From Begonia masoniana (lineage: Eukaryota; Streptophyta; Magnoliopsida; Cucurbitales; Begoniaceae), in NCBI GenBank assembly GCA_022432975.1, contig CM039508.1, positions 18,699,330 to 18,763,329 of the forward strand: a DNA stretch of 64,000 nucleotides. Reading direction: 5' to 3'. The position numbers were made by a program, and so were the translations under genes. Shown piece by piece: positions 47,108-57,420 of the stretch (positions are counted from its first letter, which is position 1; each line of letters begins with the position of its first letter). The notes beneath the pieces were generated by a model. That model was not told the origin of the DNA, ran no database searches, and worked only from the letters and a program-made list of their open reading frames with translations.

Positions 47108-47754
47108 GGGTAAAGTGCAATTTGGCCCCTACAACTAAGTGAAATGGACAATTTACATCGTAAATTTATGTAAAGTGCAATTTGCCCCCTACAACTAGGT
47201 AAAATGGGCAATTTACACCGTAAACTTGAATAATAAGCAAAAACAACCTTAATGTATTGATAATGGACAATATGACCTCTACCATCATATTTTCTATCAA
47301 AAAATAATATTTTTTCACTTATTCATTTTTTTTTTCCGAAATGCCCCTCACTGGACCGAACAGGACCAGACTGGTTAAGCTAATTCCACTCTTATTTATT
47401 TATTTTTTTTAAATCTTATTTCTCGAAAAAGAGAAGCAGATGAATAGAATTAAAAAAAAAATAAAAAACAAAAGTGCAATTAGTCAAACCGGTCCGGTTC
47501 GGTTCGGTCTAGTGAGGGGCATTTTGGAAAAAAAAATGAACAAGTGAAAAAATATTACTTTTTAATGAAAAATATGACGGTAGGGGCCATATTGCCCATT
47601 ATCAATACATTAAGGTTGTTCTTGCCTATTATTCAAGTTTACGGTGTAAATTGCTCATTTCACCTAGTTGTAGGGGCCAAATTGCACTTTACCCAAGTTT
47701 ACGGTGTAAATTGTCTATTTCACCTAGTTGTAGGGGCCAAATTGCACTTTACCA
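47108..47754. mobile_element. Mutator-like foldback (MITE-type) element, 647 bp
   Basis: Ends GGGTAAAGTGCAATTTGGCCCC and its inverse TGGTAAAGTGC, flanked by an exact 9-bp duplication TTTTATTTA (47099-47107 and 47755-47763), the hallmark of Mutator-like elements. Inverted arms extend over most of its length (ATTATCAATACATTAAGGTTGTT is seen in both directions). At both ends the outermost roughly 60 bp is tandemly doubled. No transposase coding; the element sits in the old gypsy protease region. Confidence 0.92.
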
Positions 47755-47763
47755 TTTTATTTA

Positions 47764-48004
47764 ATACTATGGTGATGTATTTTTTGATATGGGAGTTACA
47801 CATTTTTTTTCTACAGCTATTATTCGTGTTAATGGCTATAAATATAGAAAAGTTAGAAAATCCCCTAATATTAAGTACCCATATGAATCAAAGTTATGAA
47901 ATGAACCTTGTGGTTGAGTCTATTGTTCTTATTATAAACGAGCACAAATTGTCAGTTGATCTGATAGTGATACCTATGGATCAGTTTGATATGATCCTAG
48001 GTAA
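47764..48004 (+). pseudogene. Old gypsy protease remnant, first part
   Basis: Frames show GVTH-FFSTAIIRVN, then NLVVESIVLIINEHKLSVDLIVIPMDQFDMILG, typical of the end of a gypsy protease. The segment is cut at CTAGGTAA by the hAT-like element and resumes at 49096 with DWLNPNKEKNYCHRRNVNLT. Confidence 0.75.
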
Positions 48005-49087
48005 TAGGGGTGGGCAGGATCAGACCGCGGACCGAGAACCAAACCAGACCTCGGGTTTCGGTCCCACCTCCGAGGACCATGGTCCGGTTCTCGGTCCACA
48101 CCTCTCAGGACCACCGGTTCTCAGTCCGTGGCTCAAATTCCCGAAATACCTGAACCAGACCGAGGTTAAAAAAACACACTATTTTTTTTTTAAAATCCCA
48201 TCGACCCATCCCTCTTATTGGTCTTCAGTCTTCGATTCAATATTCTCCTTTCTAACTTCCAGAATCCCGACCCTAAGGCGAACCACGAACCCGAGTCCCA
48301 ACGGCCGACTTGAGAAGTGTGAACACCCGACCTGCGACCCCAACCTCGATTCCTGACGTTCTTGCTCGCCAACCCCGACCCCAAAGGCAAACGCCCAACC
48401 CAGATCTCGAAGCCCGTGCTCCCTATTCACTTTTTGTTCAGGCTCGGCTTTGTCTTCAGATTCGCATTCGGCTCTTTCTTCAGAATTGCCTTGCTTGGTC
48501 GCCTCGCCTCTCCTCTCCTCTGTAACTGTAAGTGTTGATCGGCTGACGTCTCTCCTCTGTTTAGCCTGTGATTCAGTGAACTTGTTTTATTTTCATGTTT
48601 AGTTGATTAGAATGTTCAATTGTTTGATCGATGTTCAGTTAGGATGTTGAATTGTTTCCAGAAATTGGATTTTTGTTTGATCGATGTTCGATTGCCTCTC
48701 ATCTGTTTAGTTGATTGGATTTTTGTTCACTGTTCACTGTTTCAATTGGATTTTTGTTCACTATTTAGTTGAAGATTATCATTTTAGCTTACTAATTCTG
48801 ATTTTGGTTTTGTTTTTGTTGCTACATTTGCATTGTGGTGTTTTTGTTGTTGTTTTGTCCTTTTTTATGTTTTTATGAAAATTTATATGCTTTAAAAAAA
48901 ATATAATAAAAGAGGGTGGAAGGAACGAGGATCGAATCGGGACCGGACCGAAAAATACGCTCTGGTCTAGGTTCGGTCCCGATCCCTCCTAGGACTGGTT
49001 CTGATCCTCGGGAAAAAAATCATGAAGGCACGGTCTGGTTTTGGTCCGGGCTCGAGAACGGACCGAATCGGCTTGTGCCCACCACTA
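48005..49087. mobile_element. hAT-like non-autonomous DNA element, 1,083 bp
   Basis: Terminal inverted repeats TAGGGGTGGGCA and TAGTGGTGGGCA (11 of 12 match), flanked by an exact 8-bp duplication CTAGGTAA (47997-48004 and 49088-49095). These are hAT superfamily hallmarks. Subterminal GGACCGAACC/GGTCCGGTTC-type repeats in both orientations fit transposase-binding arrays. No transposase frame, so it depends on an autonomous partner. The 270-codon frame crossing its left end is a chance fusion. Confidence 0.93.
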
Positions 49088-49095
49088 CTAGGTAA

Positions 49096-49210
49096 GGATT
49101 GGTTGAACCCTAATAAAGAAAAAAATTATTGTCACCGAAGAAATGTAAACCTTACGTTAGAAGATGGACAAGTTCTGGTTTATTCATGTAATAAACATCT
49201 GACCCCTATT
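49096..49210 (+). pseudogene. Old gypsy protease-RT spacer
   Basis: Continues the gypsy frame after the hAT element (DWLNPN...EDGQVLVYSCNKHLTPI). Ends at CTATT, the left target duplication of the next solo LTR. Confidence 0.75.
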
Positions 49211-49619
49211 TGTGACAGCCCCGGACCCGATCGGGTTGAGGAGCCATCACTCTGAGACATTTCAAAACGTGGACTATTATTATTATTATTATTTTTTTGA
49301 ACAGACTGAACTTTTTAAAAGAATAAACCCTTAAAACTTTACAGAGAGAGAAAACATTCTCTGGATTTGAAAGCAAAACGGGAAACAGTAAAACCGGACT
49401 ACAGAATGAATGACAGAAGGAAAGCAGAAAGACTAGAACACTTAAAAATTTGGACGTAAACCTTCTCTGGCATTGAGATGAGAAAAACAGGAAGAACAGG
49501 AATGAACAACAGATGGAAATGGGAAGAAAAGGAATATATAGAAACTTGGACTGCAGAAATAGAAGACTGAAGAAATCAGAATACTTTGAACGTTTAAAAA
49601 AAAGGCTGTATGGACGACG

Positions 49620-50000
49620 AACATGCAGAGGAAAACGTGGTAAAATACATGCAGTGAACTGGGCGGAAGATATGGGTGGATGATGTCAGGCGGAAGATGT
49701 AGTGAACTAGACAGAAGATATGGGTGAATGACGTCAGGCAGAAGATGTAGTGAATTGGGCAGAAGATATGGGTGAATGACGTCAGGCGGAAGATGTAGTG
49801 AACTGGGCAGAAGATATGGGTAGATGACGTCAGGCGGAAGATGTAGTGAACTGGGCGGAAGATATGGGTGGATGACGTCAGGCGGATGATGTAGTGAACT
49901 GGGCGGAAGATATGGGTGAATGACGTCAAGCGAAAAATGTAGTGAACTGGGCGGAAGATATGGGTGGATGACATCAGGCGGAAGATGTAGTTTGAGTGAC
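49620..50000 (-). repeat. 48-bp minisatellite
   Basis: About seven to eight units of a GAACTGGGCGGAAGATATGG...GATGACGTCAGGCGGAAGATGTAGT phrase with a few substitutions. Because 48 is a multiple of three it keeps frames open on the minus strand (126-200 codons), which are not genes. It lies in the 3' part of the LTR, like minisatellites in other families here. Confidence 0.9.
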
Positions 50001-50572
50001 AAGGGCGGAAGACTTAAATAAACCGGGGCGGTGGATATAGCCATAAGGCGATAGATGTAGCAGAAGACTCAGTTTTAAAGGCAGAATTGACAACTTTTAA
50101 CAAGAAGACATTTAAACAGAGAGCATAAAACAGAAAGCATAAAAACTTCAAACCCTCAAAACCGGATCCAGAACAAAGTTGTAAAACATGTTTTACAGAT
50201 GACAGAGATTCAAGAAAACAAACTGCATGGGTAGCTCTAAAACTCGAGACCATCCATGCACAACCTAAAAAGGGAGATTTTCAAGCAGTTCCAGAATATT
50301 TCAAATTATACATACAACTGTCAAATACAGAGGTTTAAAAACTTAGACATCAGAACCTATACATTATCCAAATTTCCAACAGAATCCCAATAGAGTTTTA
50401 AAACAGAAACACCAGAATCCCAAGTAGAGTTTACAGACATGACCTTTACTTTAAAAACTTAGGCCGCGGGACAGAAATATGTCTGGCTGCCGCAACCACC
50501 CCTGAAAGCTCGAGCCACCAGCCACCTAGTCGTCGGACTGAGGCACAAAGTCCTCATCCACGGGATCCGTAC

Positions 50573-51067
50573 CTACAACAGGGAGTTCACCTATGAGTCT
50601 AAAACTCAGTAAGAACACGAATAAAATGCAGTGATGCATATGCTATGCATGAACTTTCAGAATACAGTGACAGTACATTACATTACGTTTCACTGGCAGA
50701 GGGATATAAGTGGGGCTTATAGTGGAACTGGCAAGTGCACTATCAGGCACATACAGATATACAGAATATAACAGAAACAGAGGGTCAGTCCCCGTCCCAC
50801 ACTTAACCAATACATTACATTCAGATTTTTCTTTTATCTTTCTTAACTTCAAAACGTGTGCAGAAAATATTTTGCATGAGCTTTCGGGAAAAACGTGTAT
50901 GCATGGACGTTTACAGTGCTTAAAATTAAAACAGCAGAACATGAAGAGAAATGCAGAATACTCAGAACGTAACTCTAACTTATCTACCCGAAACAACCCG
51001 ACAAAAGTAAAACCTAGTATCTCCGAGTTGTAAAGCCTTAAGGGCCAATCTACACACATGAACTTAC
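50573..51067 (-). other. Intron-like segment 2 of the 49211-51738 LTR with pairing ends
   Basis: In the sense direction: arm CTTTACAAC (plus 51027-51035) and arm GTTGTAGGT (plus 50571-50579) pair as GTTGTA plus two G-U pairs. After a 2x2 loop, GGAG pairs with CTCC. Other families have TACATC/GATGTA; here both arms changed to TACAAC/GTTGTA. Hairpin TGAGT-TTTAG-ACTCA at 50594-50608. Confidence 0.55.
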
Positions 51068-51743
51068 CTGTTGTCCGAAAAGCAGCAAGCTTTGCTAGTG
51101 AAACCGCGGTGATGCACGAACCTATGAAGAGCACGAAAAGAGAGATTAACAGAGCTACAAATGCTAACTAATAACTTAGTAGAATATGCTTCAAACTCCA
51201 TTCAAACCTTTTGAAAACAAACCAACGTGTTTTCATCCAAAACAGTGAATTCTCTCCAAATTATCGTAACCCCAAACTACAACAAAACTCACATTTTAAC
51301 TTATCCAAACTCGTTAACTTTAGCAGATGTTTACCTTAGGTAGAGAAACAAAGAAAACTGAGGAGATCGAAGGAGCTTCGAAAGGCGTTTGTCGTCTGGA
51401 AGAGAGAAAACAAAAGGGAGTGGAAAGAAGCAAAGGAGAAATGAGGGTTTCACGTAGGAGGAAAGAGAAGAAGAACATGGGTTCTTCAACAAGTTGCCAA
51501 GTGTCACTCAACCATGGCTTCCTCCCACCAACCTTAATTGGCTTTCTATTTTGCCCTTCCATTGGTTTTTTTTTTTATAACTAAATTACTATTTAGTTCG
51601 TCAAATCGGTTTTACGAATCATCCACATTCAATTGAAACCATCGGTAAATTCATAAAACATACATTGTATAAATATTCCCATTAATTCCGTCTAATAATT
51701 CAAGGAATATTTACATGGCAAAAATGCTGGGTGTTACACTATT

Positions 51744-51926
51744 AATCTTAGTTTATGAGCTTGTTTGGGTGGTCAGAGGATATTGGAATTTTACGGGAGT
51801 GTTTTTGCTATGAGCGGTGACCTTGTTACGGTCAGGCAAGAATCTGAGACATTGATCAATTGTGATTTCCCTGATGTTTTTCCTAAGGAACTGTTTGGGT
51901 TGCCACCCGACCATTCATTGACTTAG
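51744..51926 (+). pseudogene. Old gypsy spacer before RT
   Basis: Frame fragments CDFPDVFPKELFGLPPDHSL match the stretch just before RT in gypsy pol. Ends at CTTAG, left target duplication of the next solo LTR; RT continues at 58224. Confidence 0.8.
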
Positions 51927-53356
51927 TGTAACACCCGGAATTTCTATTACACGCGTAGTCCTAGTGAGGTTAATGTTAAGTGATAAGGGGTTTAGTCATG
52001 CAAAAGAAGAGTGAAGGAAGTGAATTTTGGTAAGACAAAAAGTTAGAAAATTCAAACTATTTAAGTGGTTGAAAAGTCCAATTTATAAACCAATTAAAAT
52101 GTAGTAAAATTTAATAAAAAGTGGTGAGTTTAGGATGCTTCACGTTGACCATCAAGAGAGAAAGTGAGGGAGAGTTTGTCAAGTCAAACTAAATGGTGAT
52201 TGGTGGAAATGTAAGTTTGAAATATTGAAAAGTCAAAAAGGTTAGTGTTTGAAAAGTCAACTATTAAAGAACCAATAGGAAATTTGTAAGTTAGGAAATA
52301 AAAACTTGGAAAAAGTTAATAAAAAGTGGTGGGTTTAGTGAGTGTTTGGCGTTGGAATTAAAAGAGAAAGGGGGAGGGTGGTTTTGCAATTTTAAACACT
52401 TTGGAGGAGGAAAATTAAAAGTGAATGGAAAGTTTGGTTTAAATGGCAATTCTTCCTTCTTTCTCCTTCATTTTCTCACGTTAGCCCTTCCTCCATAGCC
52501 GATGCCTCTCCCTCCATTTTCTTCAATTTCTCAAGGCATTTTAAGGTAAAGCTTTATGGGTTTTGGTTTTTATAACTTTGGATGAAGTTTGTGAGTGTTT
52601 TTAGTGAGTTTTAAGTGAGTTTAATAAGGTTTTGAAAACCCTAATTTGGAGATTCCGAATTTTACACTCCCTTGGTTAATTTTCTTCCTCTTTTGATGAT
52701 TAAAGCCTTGGATATGTTAGTTTAAGTTAATTGAGTGGTTAGATTATGGATTGGAATTGATTTACACAAAACCGGTTTTTATGCAAAAGTGTACCTGATT
52801 CTGTCCTCTGATTTTCGGGTTGGCTAATGTGTTTGTTTGGTTGATTTGAGTATTTCAATGGATAGTAGACGTGTAGAGGTTTCCGAATTGGGGTGGCGCA
52901 TCGAAATCCGTTAAAAAACGAGGAAGTTATGACTGTTTGAAGTTTGACGGTCAATTTTGGGTAAAAATCGGGTTTGAGTGTTTAGGTTGAAAGATTTGTG
53001 TTAGTTGATTTAGTTGAATTCTTTAGAATCCTTTGGAGTATTACTAAGTTGAGTTTTTGTTATTTTAGGTGATTGAACGTGTGATTTGGTTGGACGAAGT
53101 GGACGAGAGCGTATCGAGCGAACAGGTAAGTAGTGGGTTGTAATTGTTTTGCCTTCGGGCCTACACCACGGAACGGTAGGATTTATTTTGTTGTTGTTGT
53201 TTGTTGTTTGGTTGTCTTCTTTGATTGGTTAAGTATTGTTGGTTGATTGCTTTGCTTTGTTTGGGAATTGTTGATGGTTGATTGCTTTGCTTTGTTTGGT
53301 CTGGTTAAGTATTTGTGGGACATGCATGGTTTGAATGGTGAGTATGAAATGCATGG

Positions 53357-54618
53357 GTGTCTCGTAAGAGATGTACGCTTTGTGTCTCGTAAGAGATGTA
53401 CGCTTTGTGTCTCGTAAGAGATGTACGCTTTGTGTCTCGTAAGAGATGTACGCTTTGTGTCTCGTAAGAGATGTACGCTTTGTGTCTCGTAAGAGATGTA
53501 CGCTTTGTGTCTCGTAAGAGATGTACGCTTTGTGTCTCGTAAGAGATGTACGCTTTGTGTCTCGTAAGAGATGTACGCTTTGTGTCTCGTAAGAGATGTA
53601 CGCTTTGTGTCTCGTAAGAGATGTACGCTTTGTGTCTCGTAAGAGATGTACGCTTTGTGTCTCGTAAGAGATGTACGCTTTGTGTCTCGTAAGAGATGTA
53701 CGCTTTGTGTCTCGTAAGAGATGTACGCTTTGTGTCTCGTAAGAGATGTACGCTTTGTGTCTCGTAAGAGATGTACGCTTTGTGTCTCGTAAGAGATGTA
53801 CGCTTTGTGTCTCGTAAGAGATGTACGCTTTGTGTCTCGTAAGAGATGTACGCTTTGTGTCTCGTAAGAGATGTACGCTTTGTGTCTCGTAAGAGATGTA
53901 CGCTTTGTGTCTCGTAAGAGATGTACGCTTTGTGTCTCGTAAGAGATGTACGCTTTGTGTCTCGTAAGAGATGTACGCTTTGTGTCTCGTAAGAGATGTA
54001 CGCTTTGTGTCTCGTAAGAGATGTACGCTTTGTGTCTCGTAAGAGATGTACGCTTTGTGTCTCGTAAGAGATGTACGCTTTGTGTCTCGTAAGAGATGTA
54101 CGCTTTGTGTCTCGTAAGAGATGTACGCTTTGTGTCTCGTAAGAGATGTACGCTTTGTGTCTCGTAAGAGATGTACGCTTTGTGTCTCGTAAGAGATGTA
54201 CGCTTTGTGTCTCGTAAGAGATGTACGCTTTGTGTCTCGTAAGAGATGTACGCTTTGTGTCTCGTAAGAGATGTACGCTTTGTGTCTCGTAAGAGATGTA
54301 CGCTTTGTGTCTCGTAAGAGATGTACGCTTTGTGTCTCGTAAGAGATGCGTAAGAGATGTACGCTTTGTGTCTCGTAAGAGATGTACGCTGGGTGTCTTG
54401 TAAGAGATGTACGCTTTGTGTCTCGTAAGAGATGTACGCTTTGTGTCTCGTATGAGATGTACGCTTTGTGTCTCGTAAGAGATGTACGCTTTGTGTCTCG
54501 TAAGAGATGTACGCTGGGTGTCTCGTAAGAGATGTACGCTTTGTGTCTCGTAAGAGATGTACGCTGGGTGTCTCGTGAGAGATGTACGCTTTGTGTCTCG
54601 TAAGAGATGTACGCTTTG
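53357..54618 (+). repeat. 25-bp minisatellite, about 50 copies
   Basis: Units of TGTCTCGTAAGAGATGTACG plus CTTTG repeat head to tail. More than 35 consecutive units are identical; variants (CTGGG for CTTTG, one 10-bp partial unit near 54349) cluster at the right end. The unit contains the small inverted repeat TCTC-GTAA-GAGA. No spacers, so not a CRISPR array. Confidence 0.97.
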
Positions 54619-54859
54619 TGTAGCGACCCTAAAACTGTACCCAAATTTTCCATACAAATTTTTCATTTTCTTCTTATCTTTAAATAAAACTTATGCGGAA
54701 ATTAAAACGAAGTCAAAAATAGAATTTAAATCGGAATCGAAGTTTCAAAACTACTTAAAAGCAAACCTAAAACATTTATTAAAAGAAAACAATTCAGTAA
54801 ATAAATTAAAATTTAAAAACAAAAAGGGGGAGGGCAAATTCGTCAATCCGACGAATTGA

Positions 54860-55170
54860 AGGAGGGGCGATCGATCCAGAGATCGATCGCCTATGCTGAT
54901 CGCTGGCAGCCACTGCCCAGCGACTGATCGCTGGCAGTGATCGCTGCCAGCGATCGCTGGCTCCAACCCAGATGGGCGATCGATATGCTGATCGCTGGCA
55001 GCCACTGCCCAGCGACTGATCGCTGGCAGCCACTGCCCAGCGACTGATCGCTGGCAGTGATCGTTGCCAGCGATCGCTGGCTCCAACCCAGGAGGCAGCG
55101 ATCTCTTCCTTGCTCTTTGCCTTACAAACATTTCCTATACGCTCTCTGGAAATCAGAATTTCCAGAGAGC
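54860..55170 (-). repeat. GATCGC palindrome cluster and 13-bp hairpin
   Basis: GCTCTCTGGAAAT-caga-ATTTCCAGAGAGC (55141-55170) is perfect. Next to it (54860-55105) are repeated GCGATCGATCGC and CTGATCGCTGGCAG/CTGCCAGCGATC units with an internal tandem duplication. E1 carries the same order (hairpin GCTCTCTGG, then GATCGCC palindromes) in its sense direction. Confidence 0.85.
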
Positions 55171-55648
55171 AACTTCATCCAAACATCGATCCCCCATGCA
55201 CATATCAATTCTAATAGATTCCCAATTTCTCCCACATTTAACTCTAAAAGCACATACATCTTTACTTGTAAAACCACCCAAATTATATAATCTAATACAC
55301 GTCAATCTTTCGCAAAAACAAACGGCATGGATATGTTTAAAAATCAACAATCCCAAGCAGTTCCAATAAGATTTTACAAAACAGTTTACAAAACAGGTTT
55401 TTCCAATACGTTTAAAACTTCAAAAGTAAACCTATCCACTAACCAGACCAAGCATCCTAATATGTTCTATACAAATTAACCTTAACCCGACTTCCCAAAA
55501 GAATCCCAAAATCTGTACATACATCCCCACGGGTCAAAACGCGCATCGACTGCTCAGCGCACTCCCACAGCCATCATCCATCAACCGCATCCAACATCAG
55601 GAGGAGGAACGTCATCCTCACCTGGCTCAATATCACCTAATACGTCAC

Positions 55649-56249
55649 CTACACCATACAGACACATATGAGATATTGAAATCTCAGTAAGCTCAAGTAA
55701 ATGCAATGCATGCTGTGCGTATGAGTTCGATAAACCATGCTTTATTTTATCTTACTATGCAATGCTCAATAGGTGTCACCGAGATCCTATCCCTCTAACC
55801 AGAGAGAGCTCATCCAGCGGGCGGACTACTCTTTCCAGCTAGAGGCGGGGGGTGCACGCTTACAACACGTACAGCCGTGCCTGAGCCCCACCTCGCGTGA
55901 CCAATACAATACGCCTTTCGGCCAATACGCCTTTTGGCCAATACGCCTTTCGGCCAATACTATGCTCAATACGCCTTTCGGCCAGTGCTATGCTTTACGT
56001 TATCTTTAAAATCTGTGCGGAAGTTCATTTTCATGCTTTTCTTTAAAACAAGTGATGCGTGAACAGTTCAATATCATACAGTAAACAAGCAATAATATGT
56101 ACCATCAAGACTGTAAAGTGTAAACTATAGACTCCTAAAACCTAGCTACCCAAACCAAATACAATTAAACAAACGCATCTCCAAAACTCCTCGAGACGAC
56201 ACGACGTACGGTGTAGGCCAATCGGCCAAAGAAGATCACGAGAACTTAC
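55649..56249 (-). other. Intron-like segment 2 of the 54619-57248 LTR with pairing ends
   Basis: Sense direction: arm CCTACACCGTAC (plus 56206-56217) pairs with GTATGGTGTAGG (plus 55648-55659), 12 pairs with one G-U. The hairpin GGCC-gatt-GGCC precedes the first arm and TGAGAT-TTCAAT-ATCTCA (55669-55686) precedes the acceptor. Between them, GCACG/CGTGC stems and an AATACGCCTTTCGGCC-type repeat (about 55906-55985). Confidence 0.6.
55906..55985. repeat. Short tandem repeat, about 18-19 bp unit
   Basis: Four units of CAATACGCCTTTCGGC-type sequence, one interrupted by ACTATGCT. Each unit has GGCC-type symmetry on its own. Confidence 0.8.
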
Positions 56250-57248
56250 CTCGTGTCCAAAGCAGCTCAAGCTCCGTCCACGAGCGTTGTTTGTCTGAAG
56301 CAAAACATAATATCGACGTTAAAATGAGTTTAAGCTATCGATCGTCCAATTTTTACAAAAACCTTAACTAAGGAAACTTTCTAAAGTTCTAATCCAACTC
56401 ATTGGCTATATATTCGAGCAATTTACGCTCGGCACCTAAATTCTCAATTTACGAGTTTTTCCTAAAATCTCGAAAATCCCTAATTTTTAACATTTTCACA
56501 AATTGATTTAACTTCGTCCAATAACGTCAAATACGTGCAACATATCCTTAATCACGGCTATCCTATTAATTACGAACCCTAATTCTCGTTTTTAACGAAA
56601 AACTATCGAAACCCTAATTGTTTAAAACTCCGTAAACATCGAAATAAAAGCTCTAAGATTGTAGGTTCATACCTAGAAAGTCGATTGGAGGTGAAAGCAC
56701 GAAGAAAACGGAACGAACGGGAGGAAAACGGAGGTCGGATCGTTGGATTCCGTCGGCGGCTGAGAGAGTTCGCGAGAGAGAAAGAAAGAAACAGAGAGGA
56801 AATGGCGTTCTGGAGAAGAGAAAAAAAGGCTTTGCCTTTTAATAAAAAAAATGATTTGTCAAAAGACCAAAATGCCCTTAGCTCTTATTTCTTTTGGTTT
56901 CGTCCTTCGTTTCGTTAATCGTCCAGCTATTCGGTTTCACCAAATCTCCTTATTTCACCAATAAATCCAACTTATTATTTGGGTTCTATTGAAACTGTCC
57001 GTTCGCAATTCGGACCCCGTTTACTATTTTTACTAAAACGTCCTTTACATTACGAGAAATATAATTACTCGGAATATAGCGTTTAATCTCCGAAAATTCC
57101 CATAATTTCCTTAAAATTCTTGTTAATCGTTAGGATCGTAGTGACGCTTTCTTTTCGTAAAACGGACCTGATTTGACATAAATATAAAAATGTCATCCGA
57201 TAATATAATAATAATATAATATACAAGTCCGTACAACCGGGTATTACA

Positions 57249-57420
57249 CTTTGTGTCTCGTAAGAGATGTACGTTTTGGGTGTCTCTTAAGAGATGTACG
57301 CTGGGTGTCTCGTGAGAGATGTACGCTTTGGGTGTCTCGTAAGAGATGTACGCTGGGTGTCTCGTGAGAGATGTACGCTTTGGGTGTCTGTTGTGAGCTG
57401 TACGCTCGGTGTCTCGAGTA
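57249..57420 (+). repeat. Right end of the 25-bp minisatellite
   Basis: Six to seven units continuing after the nested LTR, much more variable (CTTTGGG, CTCTTAAGAGA, CTGTTGTGAGCTG) than the left block, as expected for units at the edge of an array that no longer exchange. Confidence 0.9.

Larger units (their letters stand above)
49211..51738 (-). mobile_element. Minus-strand solo LTR, relative of LTR-D
   Basis: On the minus strand it starts TGTAACACCCAGC and ends GGGGCTGTCACA. Flanked by exact 5-bp duplications CTATT (49206-49210 and 51739-51743). In sense order it has a leader, an acceptor CTTCATAG, a 54-nt mini-exon ending ACAG/GTAAGTTC (51068), an intron-like segment to 50573 with acceptor GTTGTAG, the GAGTTTTAGAGCTACCCATGCAG block and a 48-bp minisatellite. 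Confidence 0.95.
54619..57248 (-). mobile_element. Minus-strand solo LTR inside the minisatellite
   Basis: On the minus strand it starts TGTAATACCCGG and ends AGGGTCGCTACA. Exact flanking duplication CTTTG (54614-54618 and 57249-57253), itself part of the minisatellite unit. In sense order: acceptor GCTTCAG, a 45-nt mini-exon ending CGAG/GTAAGTTC (56250), the intron-like segment, a perfect 13-bp hairpin (55141-55170) and a GATCGC palindrome cluster. Resembles E1 in that last part. Confidence 0.95.

Noticed and set aside
47544..48356. 270-codon plus-strand frame
   Set aside because: It crosses the Mutator-like element, gypsy protease remnant and hAT-like element; a chance fusion.
49442..50044. 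Minus-strand frames of 126-200 codons rich in HPYLPPSSLH
   Set aside because: By-product of a 48-bp repeat whose length is a multiple of three.
53357..54618. CRISPR-like array
   Set aside because: Units are directly adjacent with no spacers, in plant LTR DNA; it is a minisatellite.
53229..54666. Minus-strand frames of 453-474 codons made of 25-residue repeats
   Set aside because: They are translations of the 25-bp minisatellite, open because the unit lacks minus-strand stops in every frame; two frames give the same peptide shifted.
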